Numbered from the stretch's first letter, positions 27,745-37,670 are shown. The stretch: 64,000 bases of DNA from Fundicoccus culcitae (GCF_024661895.1 NZ_CP102453.1:2790001-2854000), one strand, 5' to 3'. Numbers and translations: made by a program. Notes: generated by a model from the letters alone, not told the origin.

Positions 27745-28387
27745 ATTTGTAGCTAAAATTTCATATCTTTTTGATTATGTGTTTTATGTCGTTTCGATTC
27801 ATTTTTTATGGTTCATCGGGCTATGTCTGGGTTTATTGGTTTTTGGCTTAGTGCCTTCGACGATTACAACCTTTAGATTAGCTAGACTGATTCAGCAAGA
27901 TAGTGATCTTGCCATTGCTAAGTTATTAACCAAATGGTGGGCCTTTTTTAAAGACGATCTGGCGAAATATTGGAAAAATAGTCTTGGATTTAGTTTGGGT
28001 GCGATCGTTCTTATTTTGAATTATTTGTATTTACAACAATCACAAGGATTTCTGTTAGGGGTTGTATTTTATGTAACCTTGATATTGATGGCCTTTTATA
28101 TCATTGCTCTATTTTGGTTTGCTTACTTGTCAGCTAATCATATCGAGTTGTCTAAGTTTGACACGTTAAAAAATGCGGTTTCGATTCCCATTGTTTATGT
28201 ATTGGAAATGATTGTGTTAGTAGTGTTTTTAGCTGCTTGGTATTTGTTAGTTAGTCAACTTATTCCGGGTTTAAATATTTTCAGTTGGTATGGGGTTTTG
28301 TGTTTAGCGTTGAACTATGCCTTTGGCCAAATCGTTGAAGGAAATAATTTGAAGAAGTTAAATAAACTTTGGAAAAGAATGGGTTAG
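27737..28387 (+). CDS. YesL-like DUF624 membrane protein
   Basis: A 216-residue protein with five or six hydrophobic segments and the DUF624 pattern (FLWFIGLCLGLLVFGLVPST near residue 25-45). In Bacillus the family (YesL) lies in loci for LplABC-type importers of plant polysaccharide fragments, but its role is not known. It is last in the operon, directly before a strong terminator. A second member occurs at 51.1 kb, again at the end of an ABC sugar locus. Confidence 0.8.
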   Translation: MNKFVAKISYLFDYVFYVVSIHFLWFIGLCLGLLVFGLVPSTITTFRLARLIQQDSDLAIAKLLTKWWAFFKDDLAKYWKNSLGFSLGAIVLILNYLYLQQSQGFLLGVVFYVTLILMAFYIIALFWFAYLSANHIELSKFDTLKNAVSIPIVYVLEMIVLVVFLAAWYLLVSQLIPGLNIFSWYGVLCLALNYAFGQIVEGNNLKKLNKLWKRMG

Positions 28388-28426
28388 CAATATAGCTCAA
28401 GCTATTTTAAATGCTTTTCTTAAAAT

Positions 28427-28479
28427 CGAACGTTTAACTATAGCAGTCTAACTTGCTATAAGTGAACGTTCGTTTTTTA
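28427..28479 (+). terminator. Strong intrinsic terminator
   Basis: CGAACGTTTAACTATAGCA (28427-28445) pairs with TGCTATAAGTGAACGTTCG (28454-28472), then six Ts. It ends the operon that begins at 20656. Confidence 0.92.
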
Positions 28480-28664
28480 TTTACAACTATATTTATTTTT
28501 AAAAAAGCGATAGTTAGTGAAATGCTGAAAGTAATATTTTAAAATATATCTAATAAATTACCTTATATACTTTTTTTATGGATAAGTAAATGCTTGCAAT
28601 TATACTGGTGTGAGGAGTATGATTAAGTAAAGCTTATAAAAAATTTAAAGAATGGAGGTGAAAT

Positions 28665-29558
28665 ATGAAACGCCTACTGAGTTGTTATGCTAGCGACTTT
28701 GAAAAAATGTCGGGGCAAGAATTAAAGCAGTCTATTTTAGCGAGTGAAGGTCGGACAATCATGGCCGAAACAGTGGTAACCGCCGCTCCTTTACTAGAAG
28801 GAATCACAAATGCTGAAGTGATGGCCGCTTTTGGTGCTGATCTCATTGTCTTAAACGAGTTGGATGTGGTTAAGCCTAAAATTGTTGGCATGCCGGATTG
28901 TGATAATCCGATTGCTGAAATCAAAAGGCTGACGGGACGTCCGGTAGGCATTAACTTAGAACCAGTTGATGCTACGGTGGATGTGTTGGATACCCGTGTT
29001 GAAATTTCTAAGGGGCGTCTTGCGACAGCCGAGAATTGTCAATTAGCTCAGGAAATGGGGGTTGACTTTATAATGTTGACTGGGAATCCTTCTACGGGAG
29101 TATCGAAACAAGCTATTGGGCAATCGATTGCTACGAGCAAAGCAAACTTTGATGGGTTAGTTTTCGCCGGTAAAATGCATGGGGCTGGCTTATCTGAAAA
29201 GATATTTACTTTAGATGAGTTAATTGCTTATATTCAGTCAGGTGCGGATGGTGTTTTATTGCCTGCAGTAGGAACGGTACCTGGTTTAACGGAGCAAGAA
29301 GCGCATGAAGCCTGTCAAGTTGTGAAAGATTTAGGTGGATTGGTTATTAGTACGATTGGAACAAGTCAGGAAAGTGCAGACGAAGAAACTATTCGCTCAT
29401 TTGGATTGAGTAATAAGCGAGTCGGATCAGATATCCATCATATTGGTGATGGTGGTTATGGGCGAATGCCAATTCCAGAAAATATCACTGCCTTAAGTAT
29501 TGCGGTACGTGGGAAACGACATACTTATTTCAGAATGGCTCAATCCATTCGTCGTTAA
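28665..29558 (+). CDS. PTS-associated TIM-barrel protein (DUF7916-like)
   Basis: A 297-residue cytosolic protein; the N-terminal MKRLLSCYASDFEKMSGQEL and later AAFGADLIVLNELD are like a family usually found next to EIIBC permeases and sometimes annotated as haloacid-dehalogenase-like, now DUF7916. The alternating hydrophobic strands and PGLTEQEAHEA, GSDIHHIGDGGYGRMP look like a beta/alpha barrel. No catalytic activity is established. GGAGGTGA precedes the ATG. It is followed 31 bp later by a glucose-family EIIBC, supporting a role in metabolism of that PTS sugar. Confidence 0.65.
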   Translation: MKRLLSCYASDFEKMSGQELKQSILASEGRTIMAETVVTAAPLLEGITNAEVMAAFGADLIVLNELDVVKPKIVGMPDCDNPIAEIKRLTGRPVGINLEPVDATVDVLDTRVEISKGRLATAENCQLAQEMGVDFIMLTGNPSTGVSKQAIGQSIATSKANFDGLVFAGKMHGAGLSEKIFTLDELIAYIQSGADGVLLPAVGTVPGLTEQEAHEACQVVKDLGGLVISTIGTSQESADEETIRSFGLSNKRVGSDIHHIGDGGYGRMPIPENITALSIAVRGKRHTYFRMAQSIRR

Positions 29559-29589
29559 GAATAAATATTTTAGAAAGAGAGAAATTAAT

Positions 29590-31067
29590 ATGAAAAGTTA
29601 TTTTCAAAGACTAGGTAGCTCTTTAATGCTACCCGTAGCTATTTTACCCGTTGCAGCTATTTTAATGGGGATTGGTTACGCAATCGATCCGGCTGGGATG
29701 TCAGGTGATAGTACGAATGGATTAACTGTTTTCTTAATTCAAGCAGGTCTAGCAATTATTAACCAATTACCTGTCCTATTTGCAGTAGGTGTTGCAACAG
29801 GGATGTCAAAAGATAAAAGTGGGGCAGCCGCATTGTCTGGTTTAGTGGCATTCATTATGTTAACAACCATGTTAAGTACCGATGTTGTTGCGTCTATTAC
29901 GAATTCAGAACCAGACATGGCATTTGGGGCTACTTCAAATGTGTTTATCGGGATGTTAAGTGGGATTATTGCTTCTGAAATGTACAACCGTTTCAGTGAT
30001 ACAAAATTACCAATGGCTTTAGCTTTCTTTAGTGGGAAACGTCTCGTTCCAATCATTACAGCGGCCGTTTCATTAGTTGCAGCTGTAATTCTATACTTTA
30101 TTTGGCCAGCAGCTTATTCTGCTTTAGTCGCCTTTGGTGAAAGCATTGTTGGTTTAGGAGCAGTAGGGGCTGGTATTTATGGATTCTTCAACCGGATTTT
30201 GATTCCAACCGGATTACACCATGCCTTGAATAATGTGTTTTGGTTTGACTTAGCAGGAATTAATGATATTGGTAATTTCTGGGGTGGTACAGGTGAACTA
30301 GGTGTTACAGGTATGTATCAAGCTGGCTTTTTCCCAGTGATGATGTTTGGTTTACCTGCCGCTGCATATGCTATGTATCGTAATGCTAAACCTGAGCGTA
30401 AAACAGCAACGGCTTCCTTAATGTTAGCAGCAGCTTTTGCTTCGTTCTTTACAGGTATTACTGAACCGCTTGAATTCGCCTTTATCTTTGCTGCACCTGG
30501 TTTATATGTGGTGCATGCCTTATTAACTGGTCTATCAATGTTCATTGCCGCAACATTCCACTGGACGGCTGGATTAGTTTTAGTGCAGGTTTGATTGACT
30601 TCTTATTAAGTTTAAACGTCCCAATGGCTAATAATCCATGGATGTTGATGGTATTAGGTGTAGTAATGGGTATTATCTATTACTTCTTATTTGATTTCTT
30701 AATTAAGAAATTTGATTTAAAAACCCCTGGTCGTGAAGATGATGATGCTCTAGAAGCTCAAGCAGCTATGGAAGAATCAATGGCTAAATACGGATCTAGT
30801 AAAGCAAATGCGGATAGCAAACATGCTTTGATGGCACGTACCATTTTAGACGGATTAGGTGGACCAGAAAACCTTGTGACCGTTGATAATTGTGCCACTC
30901 GTTTACGTTTAATCCTAGTGGATACCGACATAGTAAATGATGTGAAAATTAAATCAGCTGGAGTAGCAGGTGTTCAAAAGATTGATAAAAAGAATTATCA
31001 AGTCATCGTTGGGACAGAGGTACAGTTTGTTGCTGATGAATTGATTAAGTTGAAAGATAAAGAGTAA
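29590..31067 (+). pseudogene. PTS EIICB permease of the glucose/N-acetylglucosamine family, frameshifted
   Basis: The first frame (29590-30594) encodes the membrane EIIC domain and stops shortly after FHWTAGL. The second (to 31067) encodes the end of EIIC (GLIDFLLSLNVPM) and an EIIB domain with the phosphocysteine motif DNCATRLRL. One missing T at 30574-30575 (GGATTAG) explains the break: restoring it gives GFSFSAGLIDF, the conserved family motif. No other damage is visible, so a sequencing error or a very recent mutation is likely. No EIIA domain is attached; a general EIIA-Glc would be needed. Confidence 0.85.
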
Positions 31068-31128
31068 TTGGTAATATAAACTTGATGAAGGATTAAATTT
31101 AATACAATTTAAAATAGTTAATTATAGT

Positions 31129-31168
31129 AATGAAAAAGACAGATAGATCTCTATCTGTCTTTTTCATT
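31129..31168. terminator. Strong bidirectional terminator
   Basis: AATGAAAAAGACAGATAG (31129-31146) and CTATCTGTCTTTTTCATT (31151-31168) form a perfect 18-bp inverted repeat with a four-base loop; A and T runs lie within the stem. Confidence 0.93.
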
Positions 31169-31557
31169 GAAACAAGCAAATCGAATGAGCATTATTAATA
31201 AAACCAGATCGGAGTAAAGCGTAATTATAAAACGATATTCAGAATAATAGAACAGTAAGATAGATATATTAAAAAATGAGAAATGAAATAAATACTTCGT
31301 CCGTTAATATATTGCACGAATCAAAATTAACACAGAAATTTAATTATATAAAAAGTTATGAGTATAATTTATGTAAGCTATATTAACACAAACTGTATAC
31401 AAAACTAATTGAAAAATAAAGCGTATACAATTAACATTAGAAATGTAGAAGCTAGATAATTAATTTTTAAATGTTTAATTTAACTTACATGAATATTTTG
31501 TGAAGATAGACTTAAATAAGAATTTGGTTATACTACTCAAACTTGAAAGAGGTAATT
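31169..31557. other. Gene-free AT-rich spacer upstream of the PRD regulator
   Basis: No coding frame or RNA gene is visible. The stretch is extremely AT-rich with many TATA-like strings, so it should contain the promoter of the regulator gene but no single promoter can be chosen with confidence. The lower GC starts here and continues through the following genes. Confidence 0.4.
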
Positions 31558-33627
31558 ATGTTACAAAAAAGAGCTTTAGAAATATTAAAGTTAATAATAG
31601 GGAATAAAGACATTTCCAATGAGGAAATACAATTGAAAATGAATTTGACACAAAGACAAGTAAACTATGATATTGATTTACTTAATACATGGTTGGAAGA
31701 AAATGGTTATTCGACGATTTTAAAAATGCCAAATGGTACATATCAATTTAAAAATAAAAATAATTTAACTAGGATACTAACTGATATTGCGAAAGGAAAT
31801 ATTAATTATATATTGAGTGAAGAAGATCGGCAAAAAATAATATATCTTTATCTATATTTGAATTACGATGAAATTTCCTTATATCATTTTATTGATCTTT
31901 TAGAGGTTAGTAGAGGAACAGTTAATAATGATTTAAAAAAAATTGGAGAAGCTCTCACAATGTATGGAGTAAGTATAACTTATTATAGAGACAATGGGTA
32001 TAGATTAATAGGTGATGAAGAAAATATACGATATGTGATGATGCTGATTGTAGTTGAAATAGTGTCTTATGATCAAGGACAATACATTTTCCAAACTGTG
32101 CTAGGGAAAGAAAGTTATGAATTAGCAACTCAATTTAAATCAAAAATTAAAGAATTAGTACAGAATAATAAAGTAAATATGTCATACAATAATTTAAGTA
32201 TTGTTTCATATATATATGTTTTTTCTTATATTAGAGAAGTAGATATTCATTTAAATTTAAATACAAATATTCATTTTGATTTTGAGAATCTCCTTGAATA
32301 TAATGTTGCACATGAAGCACTACAACAGTTTGCTTCGCCAACTCGGAATCAAATTACATTTTTGGAGACCCTATTATTATCCTATTCTATTGGACAAGAG
32401 AAAAAAGAAACTAGTGATAAGTTTATTATTAAAAAGATAATAAATAGTATTTTAGATAAATTAAAAAACTCCTATGCAATTAATTTAGAAAACAAAAAAG
32501 TTTTTGGTCAATTATATTCTCACATTAGACCAGCTGTATACAGAATGATATTCAATTATCCTTATATAAATCCAATAAAAAAAGAAATAAAAAGTCAATA
32601 TCAATGGATTTATATTTTAATTAAGGAAACAATTGAATCATTGAAATTGAATAATTACGATAATATATCTGAGGATGAATTATCATACTTAACTATTCAT
32701 TTTGCGACATTTTTTATGGAAGATCTGGCAGAAAGCAATGATTCCCCGAAAAAGTTAACAGGTGTAATTGTTTGTCCAAACGGAGTGGGGTATTCTGTAT
32801 TACTGTCGAGAGAATTATCCAATTTATTTCCTGAAATTTTATTTCTAGATACAGTTTCTGTCACAGATTTTAATAGTATTAATAAAGAAGTTGACGTTGT
32901 ATTTTCAACAACGTTAATTGAGACAGAAAAAACGCTGTTTTTAGTGCAACCTATAATGTCTAGTGTTGAAAAAGCAGCATTAGTTAAAAATTTTAATGAA
33001 GAGTTTGGGAATAATTTTAATGAAAAAGATAAAATAAAGAATTTTTTAAATCGAATAGAAAAATATATTGATATAAAAGATCAACAAGGTTTTATTTCAG
33101 AAGTAAAATCTTTTTTAACCACTAATAATGATGTTAATGTAAAAAGGAGAGAACCTATGTTAAGCGAAATAGTGAATGAACAGTTAATTCAAACGAAAAT
33201 ATCTGCAATAGATTGGAGAGATGCTATTAGGAAAAGTGCTGCTCCTTTAGTTTCGACAAAAAGGATAACAGCAAATTATGTTGAAGCAATGATTAAAAAC
33301 TCGGAGGAGGGAAATCAATATATTGTTATTACTAAGCATGTTGCGTTACCACATGCTAGGCCAGAGGAAGGAGCAAAGAAAGTAGCTCTAGGAATAACCA
33401 CATTAAAGGATCCTATTAATTTTGGTAATGAACAAAATGATCCTGTTAAATATATATTTTGCCTTAGTGCTATTGATAATAAAACTCATCTTAGAGCACT
33501 TTCTGAATTAGTAGAACTATTAGAAGATTCTGAATTTTATAGGATTTTAGATGAAGCTGACAATGCAAAAGAAATTATGGATTATATAAAAAAGAACGAG
33601 CCATTAGAAGAAAAGGATAGCGAATAA
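31558..33627 (+). CDS. PRD-containing PTS regulator with EIIB-like and EIIA domains
   Basis: A 689-residue MtlR/BglG-type transcriptional activator. In order: N-terminal helix-turn-helix (about 1-60), a second winged-helix region with SRGTVNNDLKK (about 115-125), two PRD domains, an EIIB-like domain with VIVCPNGVGYS, and a C-terminal EIIA(Fru/Mtl) domain with the phospho-histidine motif HVALPHARPEEG. ATG 31558 follows GAAAGAGGT. It lies upstream of EIIB and EIIC genes and no separate EIIA exists, so its EIIA domain may also phosphorylate the transporter EIIB. Known regulators of this type are controlled by PTS phosphorylation. Confidence 0.9.
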   Translation: MLQKRALEILKLIIGNKDISNEEIQLKMNLTQRQVNYDIDLLNTWLEENGYSTILKMPNGTYQFKNKNNLTRILTDIAKGNINYILSEEDRQKIIYLYLYLNYDEISLYHFIDLLEVSRGTVNNDLKKIGEALTMYGVSITYYRDNGYRLIGDEENIRYVMMLIVVEIVSYDQGQYIFQTVLGKESYELATQFKSKIKELVQNNKVNMSYNNLSIVSYIYVFSYIREVDIHLNLNTNIHFDFENLLEYNVAHEALQQFASPTRNQITFLETLLLSYSIGQEKKETSDKFIIKKIINSILDKLKNSYAINLENKKVFGQLYSHIRPAVYRMIFNYPYINPIKKEIKSQYQWIYILIKETIESLKLNNYDNISEDELSYLTIHFATFFMEDLAESNDSPKKLTGVIVCPNGVGYSVLLSRELSNLFPEILFLDTVSVTDFNSINKEVDVVFSTTLIETEKTLFLVQPIMSSVEKAALVKNFNEEFGNNFNEKDKIKNFLNRIEKYIDIKDQQGFISEVKSFLTTNNDVNVKRREPMLSEIVNEQLIQTKISAIDWRDAIRKSAAPLVSTKRITANYVEAMIKNSEEGNQYIVITKHVALPHARPEEGAKKVALGITTLKDPINFGNEQNDPVKYIFCLSAIDNKTHLRALSELVELLEDSEFYRILDEADNAKEIMDYIKKNEPLEEKDSE

Positions 33628-33678
33628 AAGTTAGACTATTTAATAAAAAATAAAAAAACAAGAGGAGAAAATTAGATT

Positions 33679-33972
33679 ATGAAAAAAGGAATAGTAGTTT
33701 GTAGAACTGGTACCGGATCGAGCGTTATGTTGAAAATTCAAGCAGACAAGGTAATTAAGACAAATAATCTTCCAATTAGTTTAGAGCAAGCATCACTAGA
33801 TGCAATTCCTGGTTTTAGCGGGGACTTAATAATTGCACTATCTGATGTAGCTGATGATTTAAGTGAAAAGCATCTTAAACAATATATTATCGGTATTAAT
33901 AATATGATGAATAAAAATGAATTATTAGAAAAAATGAATATGTTTTTAACTGAAATAGAAGAGGAGAAATAA
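33679..33972 (+). CDS. PTS EIIB subunit, ascorbate/galactitol type
   Basis: A 97-residue cytosolic EIIB with the phosphocysteine C8 in VVCRTGTGSS near the N-terminus, as in UlaB- and GatB-like proteins. It takes phosphate from an EIIA and passes it to the sugar bound by EIIC. The EIIC gene begins one base after the stop, and AGAGGAGAAA precedes the ATG. The acidic C-terminus is typical. Sugar specificity cannot be deduced. Confidence 0.88.
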   Translation: MKKGIVVCRTGTGSSVMLKIQADKVIKTNNLPISLEQASLDAIPGFSGDLIIALSDVADDLSEKHLKQYIIGINNMMNKNELLEKMNMFLTEIEEEK

Positions 33973-33973
33973 C

Positions 33974-35242
33974 ATGCAATTTTTTGTTAGTTTTTTTAGT
34001 AATCCAGCAGTTCTGTTAGGTGCGTTTGCTTTTATTGGATTAGTTTTAAATAAAGAAAAAACTTCAGCTGATGTAATAACAGGAACATTTAAAACAATAA
34101 TAGGTTTCTTAATTTTTTCAATAGGTGGGGATGTAATTACTGCCAGTTTGCAAAATATCAACGCAATGTTTCAGGAAGGGTTTAATATTACTGGAGTAAT
34201 TGCCTCTCCAGAAGCTGCTACAGCACTTGCGCAAGGTGAATATGGTTTTGTAGTATCTAGTGTTTTGATTTTCGGATATATTATGAATCTGTTCTTTGCT
34301 AGATTCACGCGCTTTAAGAATATTTTGTTTCATGGAGGGCACGCATTATTCACTGCTTCAGTATTAGGTTTAATAATGAAGTATTATGGATACTCTGACC
34401 TAGTTTCAATAATAGTTGGTGGAGTAATCTTAGGATTTTTGATGGCTTCACTACCTCAACTAACGGAACCATTTATGAGCGATATTACAGGTGATGAAGA
34501 TCCAGGATTTGTAATTGGACACTTTAATATGATAGGGTACTCTCTTTCAGGTTATTTAGGAAAGCTATTTAGTAAGGATAAGGATAAGACCACAGAAAGT
34601 ATTAAATTGCCAAAATTCTTATCTTTCTTTTCAGATTTTCTTAATGGTGTAGCTGTATTGATGCTTATTCTGTTTTACATTTCTGCACTGGCAGCAGGAA
34701 AAGAATTTACTCAAAATCTAGCCGGAACAGTTCATTGGTTAGTGTTTCCATTTATACAAGCATTTAGATTTACAGCAGGTATGTCAATTCTTATGACTGG
34801 TGTTAAGATGTTCCTAGCATCATTGACTGAAGCTTTTACTTCGATTTCTGATAAATATATTCCAGGAGCTAAACCAGCACTAGACGTTCCAACAATATTT
34901 CAATACGCACCTAATGCTGTTTTAGTAGGTTTTGTAGTTTCTTATACAGCAAGTTTACTAAGTTCTTTTGTAATGTCACTATTAGGGTTTTCCGTTGTCA
35001 TGATACCAGCCGCACATATTTCATTTTTTTCTGGAGGTACAGCAGCAATTTTCGGAAATTCAACTGGAGGTTGGAAAGGTGCAGTATTAGGATCCTTTGT
35101 AATGGGATTATTACTCTCATTCCTACCACTACTTTTATATCCATTATTAGCAGAAATGGGAATTGAAGGATCAGCATTTCCTAATGTGGATTATAATATA
35201 ATTGGATACTTACTACATAAAATTTTGAGTTGGATTCAATAA
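33974..35242 (+). CDS. PTS EIIC subunit of the ascorbate (UlaA) family
   Basis: A 422-residue membrane protein with ten or eleven hydrophobic segments; the segment FFSGGTAAIFGNSTGGWKGA and the start FFSNPAVLLGAFAFIGL are characteristic of UlaA-family EIIC. GAGGAG lies before the ATG. UlaA itself carries L-ascorbate, but many relatives transport other acidic or modified sugars. The adjacent aldolase of the DapA family, rather than ascorbate-6-phosphate lactonase and decarboxylase genes, argues against ascorbate as the substrate. Confidence 0.88.
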   Translation: MQFFVSFFSNPAVLLGAFAFIGLVLNKEKTSADVITGTFKTIIGFLIFSIGGDVITASLQNINAMFQEGFNITGVIASPEAATALAQGEYGFVVSSVLIFGYIMNLFFARFTRFKNILFHGGHALFTASVLGLIMKYYGYSDLVSIIVGGVILGFLMASLPQLTEPFMSDITGDEDPGFVIGHFNMIGYSLSGYLGKLFSKDKDKTTESIKLPKFLSFFSDFLNGVAVLMLILFYISALAAGKEFTQNLAGTVHWLVFPFIQAFRFTAGMSILMTGVKMFLASLTEAFTSISDKYIPGAKPALDVPTIFQYAPNAVLVGFVVSYTASLLSSFVMSLLGFSVVMIPAAHISFFSGGTAAIFGNSTGGWKGAVLGSFVMGLLLSFLPLLLYPLLAEMGIEGSAFPNVDYNIIGYLLHKILSWIQ

Positions 35243-35324
35243 TTAGGTATAACAACTAAATACCAACTTTAGTTGTTATATAAGTAATGGGTTCAATCAA
35301 ATTTAAAGATAAGGAAGTGTATAA

Positions 35325-36221
35325 ATGTTATTTAAAGGTTTAATAACTGCAATGGTAACCCCTTTTAAAAATAGTGGTTATGGAATTGAAGAAGATTCAT
35401 TAGGAAAATTAATTGAATATTTAATAGAAAATAAGGTATCAGGTCTATTCATATTAGGAACCAATGGTGAATTTTACTCTATGACACAACAAGAAAAATT
35501 AGATTTAGTTAAGTTGACTGTCAAGATTGTAAATGGAAGAGTACCAATTTATGTGGGGGCTGGTTGTAATTCTACTATTGAGACAATTGAGTTATCAAAA
35601 AAAATGGAGGATTTAGGAGCTGATGTGCTTTCAATAATTACACCTTATTTTGCGAAATTAACAGATGAAGAAATGTATAATCATTATACATCAATAGCAG
35701 ATGAAGTACATTTACCAATAATGCTTTATAATATACCGAAAAGAACTGGGAATAATCTTTCGCCTAAATTAGTATCAGATTTATCAAACATAACTAATAT
35801 AAAAGGTATTAAAGATAGTAGTGGAGACTTAAGATTATTAAAGGATTATATTGAAATAACAAATGATAAAGATTTTTATGTTTTGTCTGGATCAGATGGG
35901 GTTATGTTAGATGGCTTTCATTTGGGAACATCAGGATCAGTTTCTGGAACCTCAAATGTAATTACAAAGACTGATAAAGCTATTTATGATAATTTTATTG
36001 CTGGAGATTATACTAAAGCAAAGGAGATGCAGAATAACATTCAACTTTTTAGAGAAACTAATCATTTAGCTACAGAACCCAGTGTAATTAAATACGCATT
36101 AGAACTACGAGGGATACCTGTTGGTCAAGCACGAAAACCGATAGTACCATTAGATGCAAAGATGAAACAGAAAGTAGCACAAGTCATTGATTTTTATAAT
36201 GAATTGGAATCTAACTTATAA
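35325..36221 (+). CDS. DapA/NanA-family aldolase
   Basis: A 298-residue Schiff-base TIM-barrel aldolase. Visible sites: GTNGE (45-49) for carboxylate binding, Y135 in LYNIPKRTG and the lysine K163 in GIKDSSGD. The family includes dihydrodipicolinate synthase, N-acetylneuraminate lyase and 2-keto-3-deoxy sugar acid aldolases. It follows the Ula-type PTS genes by 80 bp, which suggests cleavage of a 2-keto-3-deoxy (phospho)aldonate made from the imported sugar rather than lysine synthesis. The substrate is not settled by sequence. Confidence 0.85.
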   Translation: MLFKGLITAMVTPFKNSGYGIEEDSLGKLIEYLIENKVSGLFILGTNGEFYSMTQQEKLDLVKLTVKIVNGRVPIYVGAGCNSTIETIELSKKMEDLGADVLSIITPYFAKLTDEEMYNHYTSIADEVHLPIMLYNIPKRTGNNLSPKLVSDLSNITNIKGIKDSSGDLRLLKDYIEITNDKDFYVLSGSDGVMLDGFHLGTSGSVSGTSNVITKTDKAIYDNFIAGDYTKAKEMQNNIQLFRETNHLATEPSVIKYALELRGIPVGQARKPIVPLDAKMKQKVAQVIDFYNELESNL

Positions 36222-36318
36222 TCGATAATATATGGGTCCAAAGTAACACTAATTGGGTAAAACTTTATCTAGTTATTTGCTTAATATCTAATCATTGGGT
36301 CAAATCAATAATTACCTG

Positions 36319-36540
36319 CTATAAATTCACACCTTTATGTACGCAAAAATGAAACTCCCTATTTAATATAGTTAATGATAACTTCTTAAAATATGGGAGT
36401 TCCAAATGCGTCATTACTTTTGGTGTCTTTAAACTTTCTTCAATGTTTTGTTGGATAATCTTTTTGTAATATTTATCAATCAGGGATGGATTAGTTCTCA
36501 GTAAAAGTTCTATGTAAAAAAATAATATAAAATCATAATT
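36319..36540 (-). other. Unassigned 73-codon open frame, possible gene remnant
   Basis: The gap 36222-36566 contains no clear gene. On the minus strand a frame stays open for 73 codons (for example YIELLLRTNPSLIDKYYKKI) and ends at TAG, but lacks an early ATG and a ribosome-binding site. It may be the C-terminal remnant of a lost gene or chance in AT-rich DNA. AACTCCC and GGGAGTT at about 36354 and 36394 could form a hairpin. Confidence 0.25.
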
Positions 36541-36566
36541 TTATGCAAAAAATCAACTGAAAGGGG

Positions 36567-36645
36567 TTGCAAATAAAAAAAGGATACGTTATAATCAAAA
36601 TTGAAATAAGCGAAATTTTTTTACAGACATATGTAATCGATTACA
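36567..36645 (+). promoter_or_regulatory. Promoter and palindromic operator of the LacI-type regulator gene
   Basis: TTGCAA (36567-36572), 17 bases, then TATAAT (36590-36595) is a near-ideal sigma-A promoter. The perfect palindrome TGTAATCGATTACA at 36632-36645 lies about 36 bases after the -10, where a bound repressor would block elongation. It fits the CcpA cre consensus and could equally be the site of the adjacent LacI-family protein. Confidence 0.8.
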
Positions 36646-36686
36646 CATGATAAATACATACAATAATTTTGAAAGAGACAATAACT

Positions 36687-37670
36687 ATGCAAAATCCTAC
36701 CATTAAAGACATTGCCAACAAGGCTGGTGTATCAACTGCTTCAGTATCCCGTGTTTTAAATAAGACAGGGTATATTAGTGAGGACTTAGTAGAAAAAGTG
36801 ATGAAAGCTGTCAATGAACTCAATTATATCCCTAATAATATAGCCAAGAGTTTAAAGGTCCAAAAAACTAATACCATTGGCGTAATTATTCAAGATATTA
36901 GTAACCCCTTTTTTATGAAAATTGCAAAAGGGATTGAAGACGTTTTACGACAGACGGAATATAATTTGTTGATCACCAGTGGCGAAGATAATCGTGAAAA
37001 AGAAGCTTCTCTTTTACGGATGTTTACTGAGAAAAGAGTGGACGGTCTGATACTTGCTTTATCTGAAAACCATGAAGATATGTTGAGTTCTGCATCTAAA
37101 AGTGGAATTCCAATATTATTGGTCGATAGAGAATTAAATTTAAATTTAGAAGTCGATAAAATAACTGAAAATAATTATCTAAGTGCTTATCATTTGACTG
37201 AAAAAATTATTAAAACTGGGGCAAAAAAAATTGGGGTTATATCTGGACTCCCAAATGTGTTAATAGCTCAAGAAAGATACCGAGGGTTTGTTAACTGTAT
37301 AAATGATTATGGGTTACCTTTAACTTCAGATTTGATATTTGAAGGAGATTATTCTTTTGATTCTGGTAAAGATGCAATTAATTATTTTAGGAGCAAGAAT
37401 CAGCTGCCGGACGCTATTATTTCATTAAACAATGCAATGACTAATGGAGCTGTAACTGAATTATTAAATCAATCTATCTTTGATATAATAATCGGATCAT
37501 ATGGAGAAATTGAGTTTCAAGAATACTTACCTGGGTTGAAAATTTTTTCGGTTATACAAGCCCCTTATCATCTTGGAAAATTAGCTGGTCAAATAATGTT
37601 AGAAAGAGTGATGCATACTGAATTAATAGAAAAACGATCTATTGTTCATACTAATAGTTATAACTGGTAA
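36687..37670 (+). CDS. LacI-family transcriptional repressor
   Basis: A 327-residue regulator: N-terminal helix-turn-helix and hinge (TIKDIANKAGVSTASVSRVL, residues 5-24, then NYIPNNIAKSLK), followed by a periplasmic-binding-protein-like sensor domain. ATG 36687 follows GAAAGAG. It is the first gene of a pentose-type operon and has a palindrome in its own promoter, so autoregulation is likely. The same palindrome occurs before the mutarotase gene and, with one base changed, before the second ABC system. An effector such as D-arabinose or its phosphate is an inference. Confidence 0.9.
   Translation: MQNPTIKDIANKAGVSTASVSRVLNKTGYISEDLVEKVMKAVNELNYIPNNIAKSLKVQKTNTIGVIIQDISNPFFMKIAKGIEDVLRQTEYNLLITSGEDNREKEASLLRMFTEKRVDGLILALSENHEDMLSSASKSGIPILLVDRELNLNLEVDKITENNYLSAYHLTEKIIKTGAKKIGVISGLPNVLIAQERYRGFVNCINDYGLPLTSDLIFEGDYSFDSGKDAINYFRSKNQLPDAIISLNNAMTNGAVTELLNQSIFDIIIGSYGEIEFQEYLPGLKIFSVIQAPYHLGKLAGQIMLERVMHTELIEKRSIVHTNSYNW

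Noticed and set aside
36354-36400. AACTCCC/GGGAGTT pair as IS terminal repeats
   Set aside because: Too short, no transposase fragment recognised between or beside them, and no target duplication.
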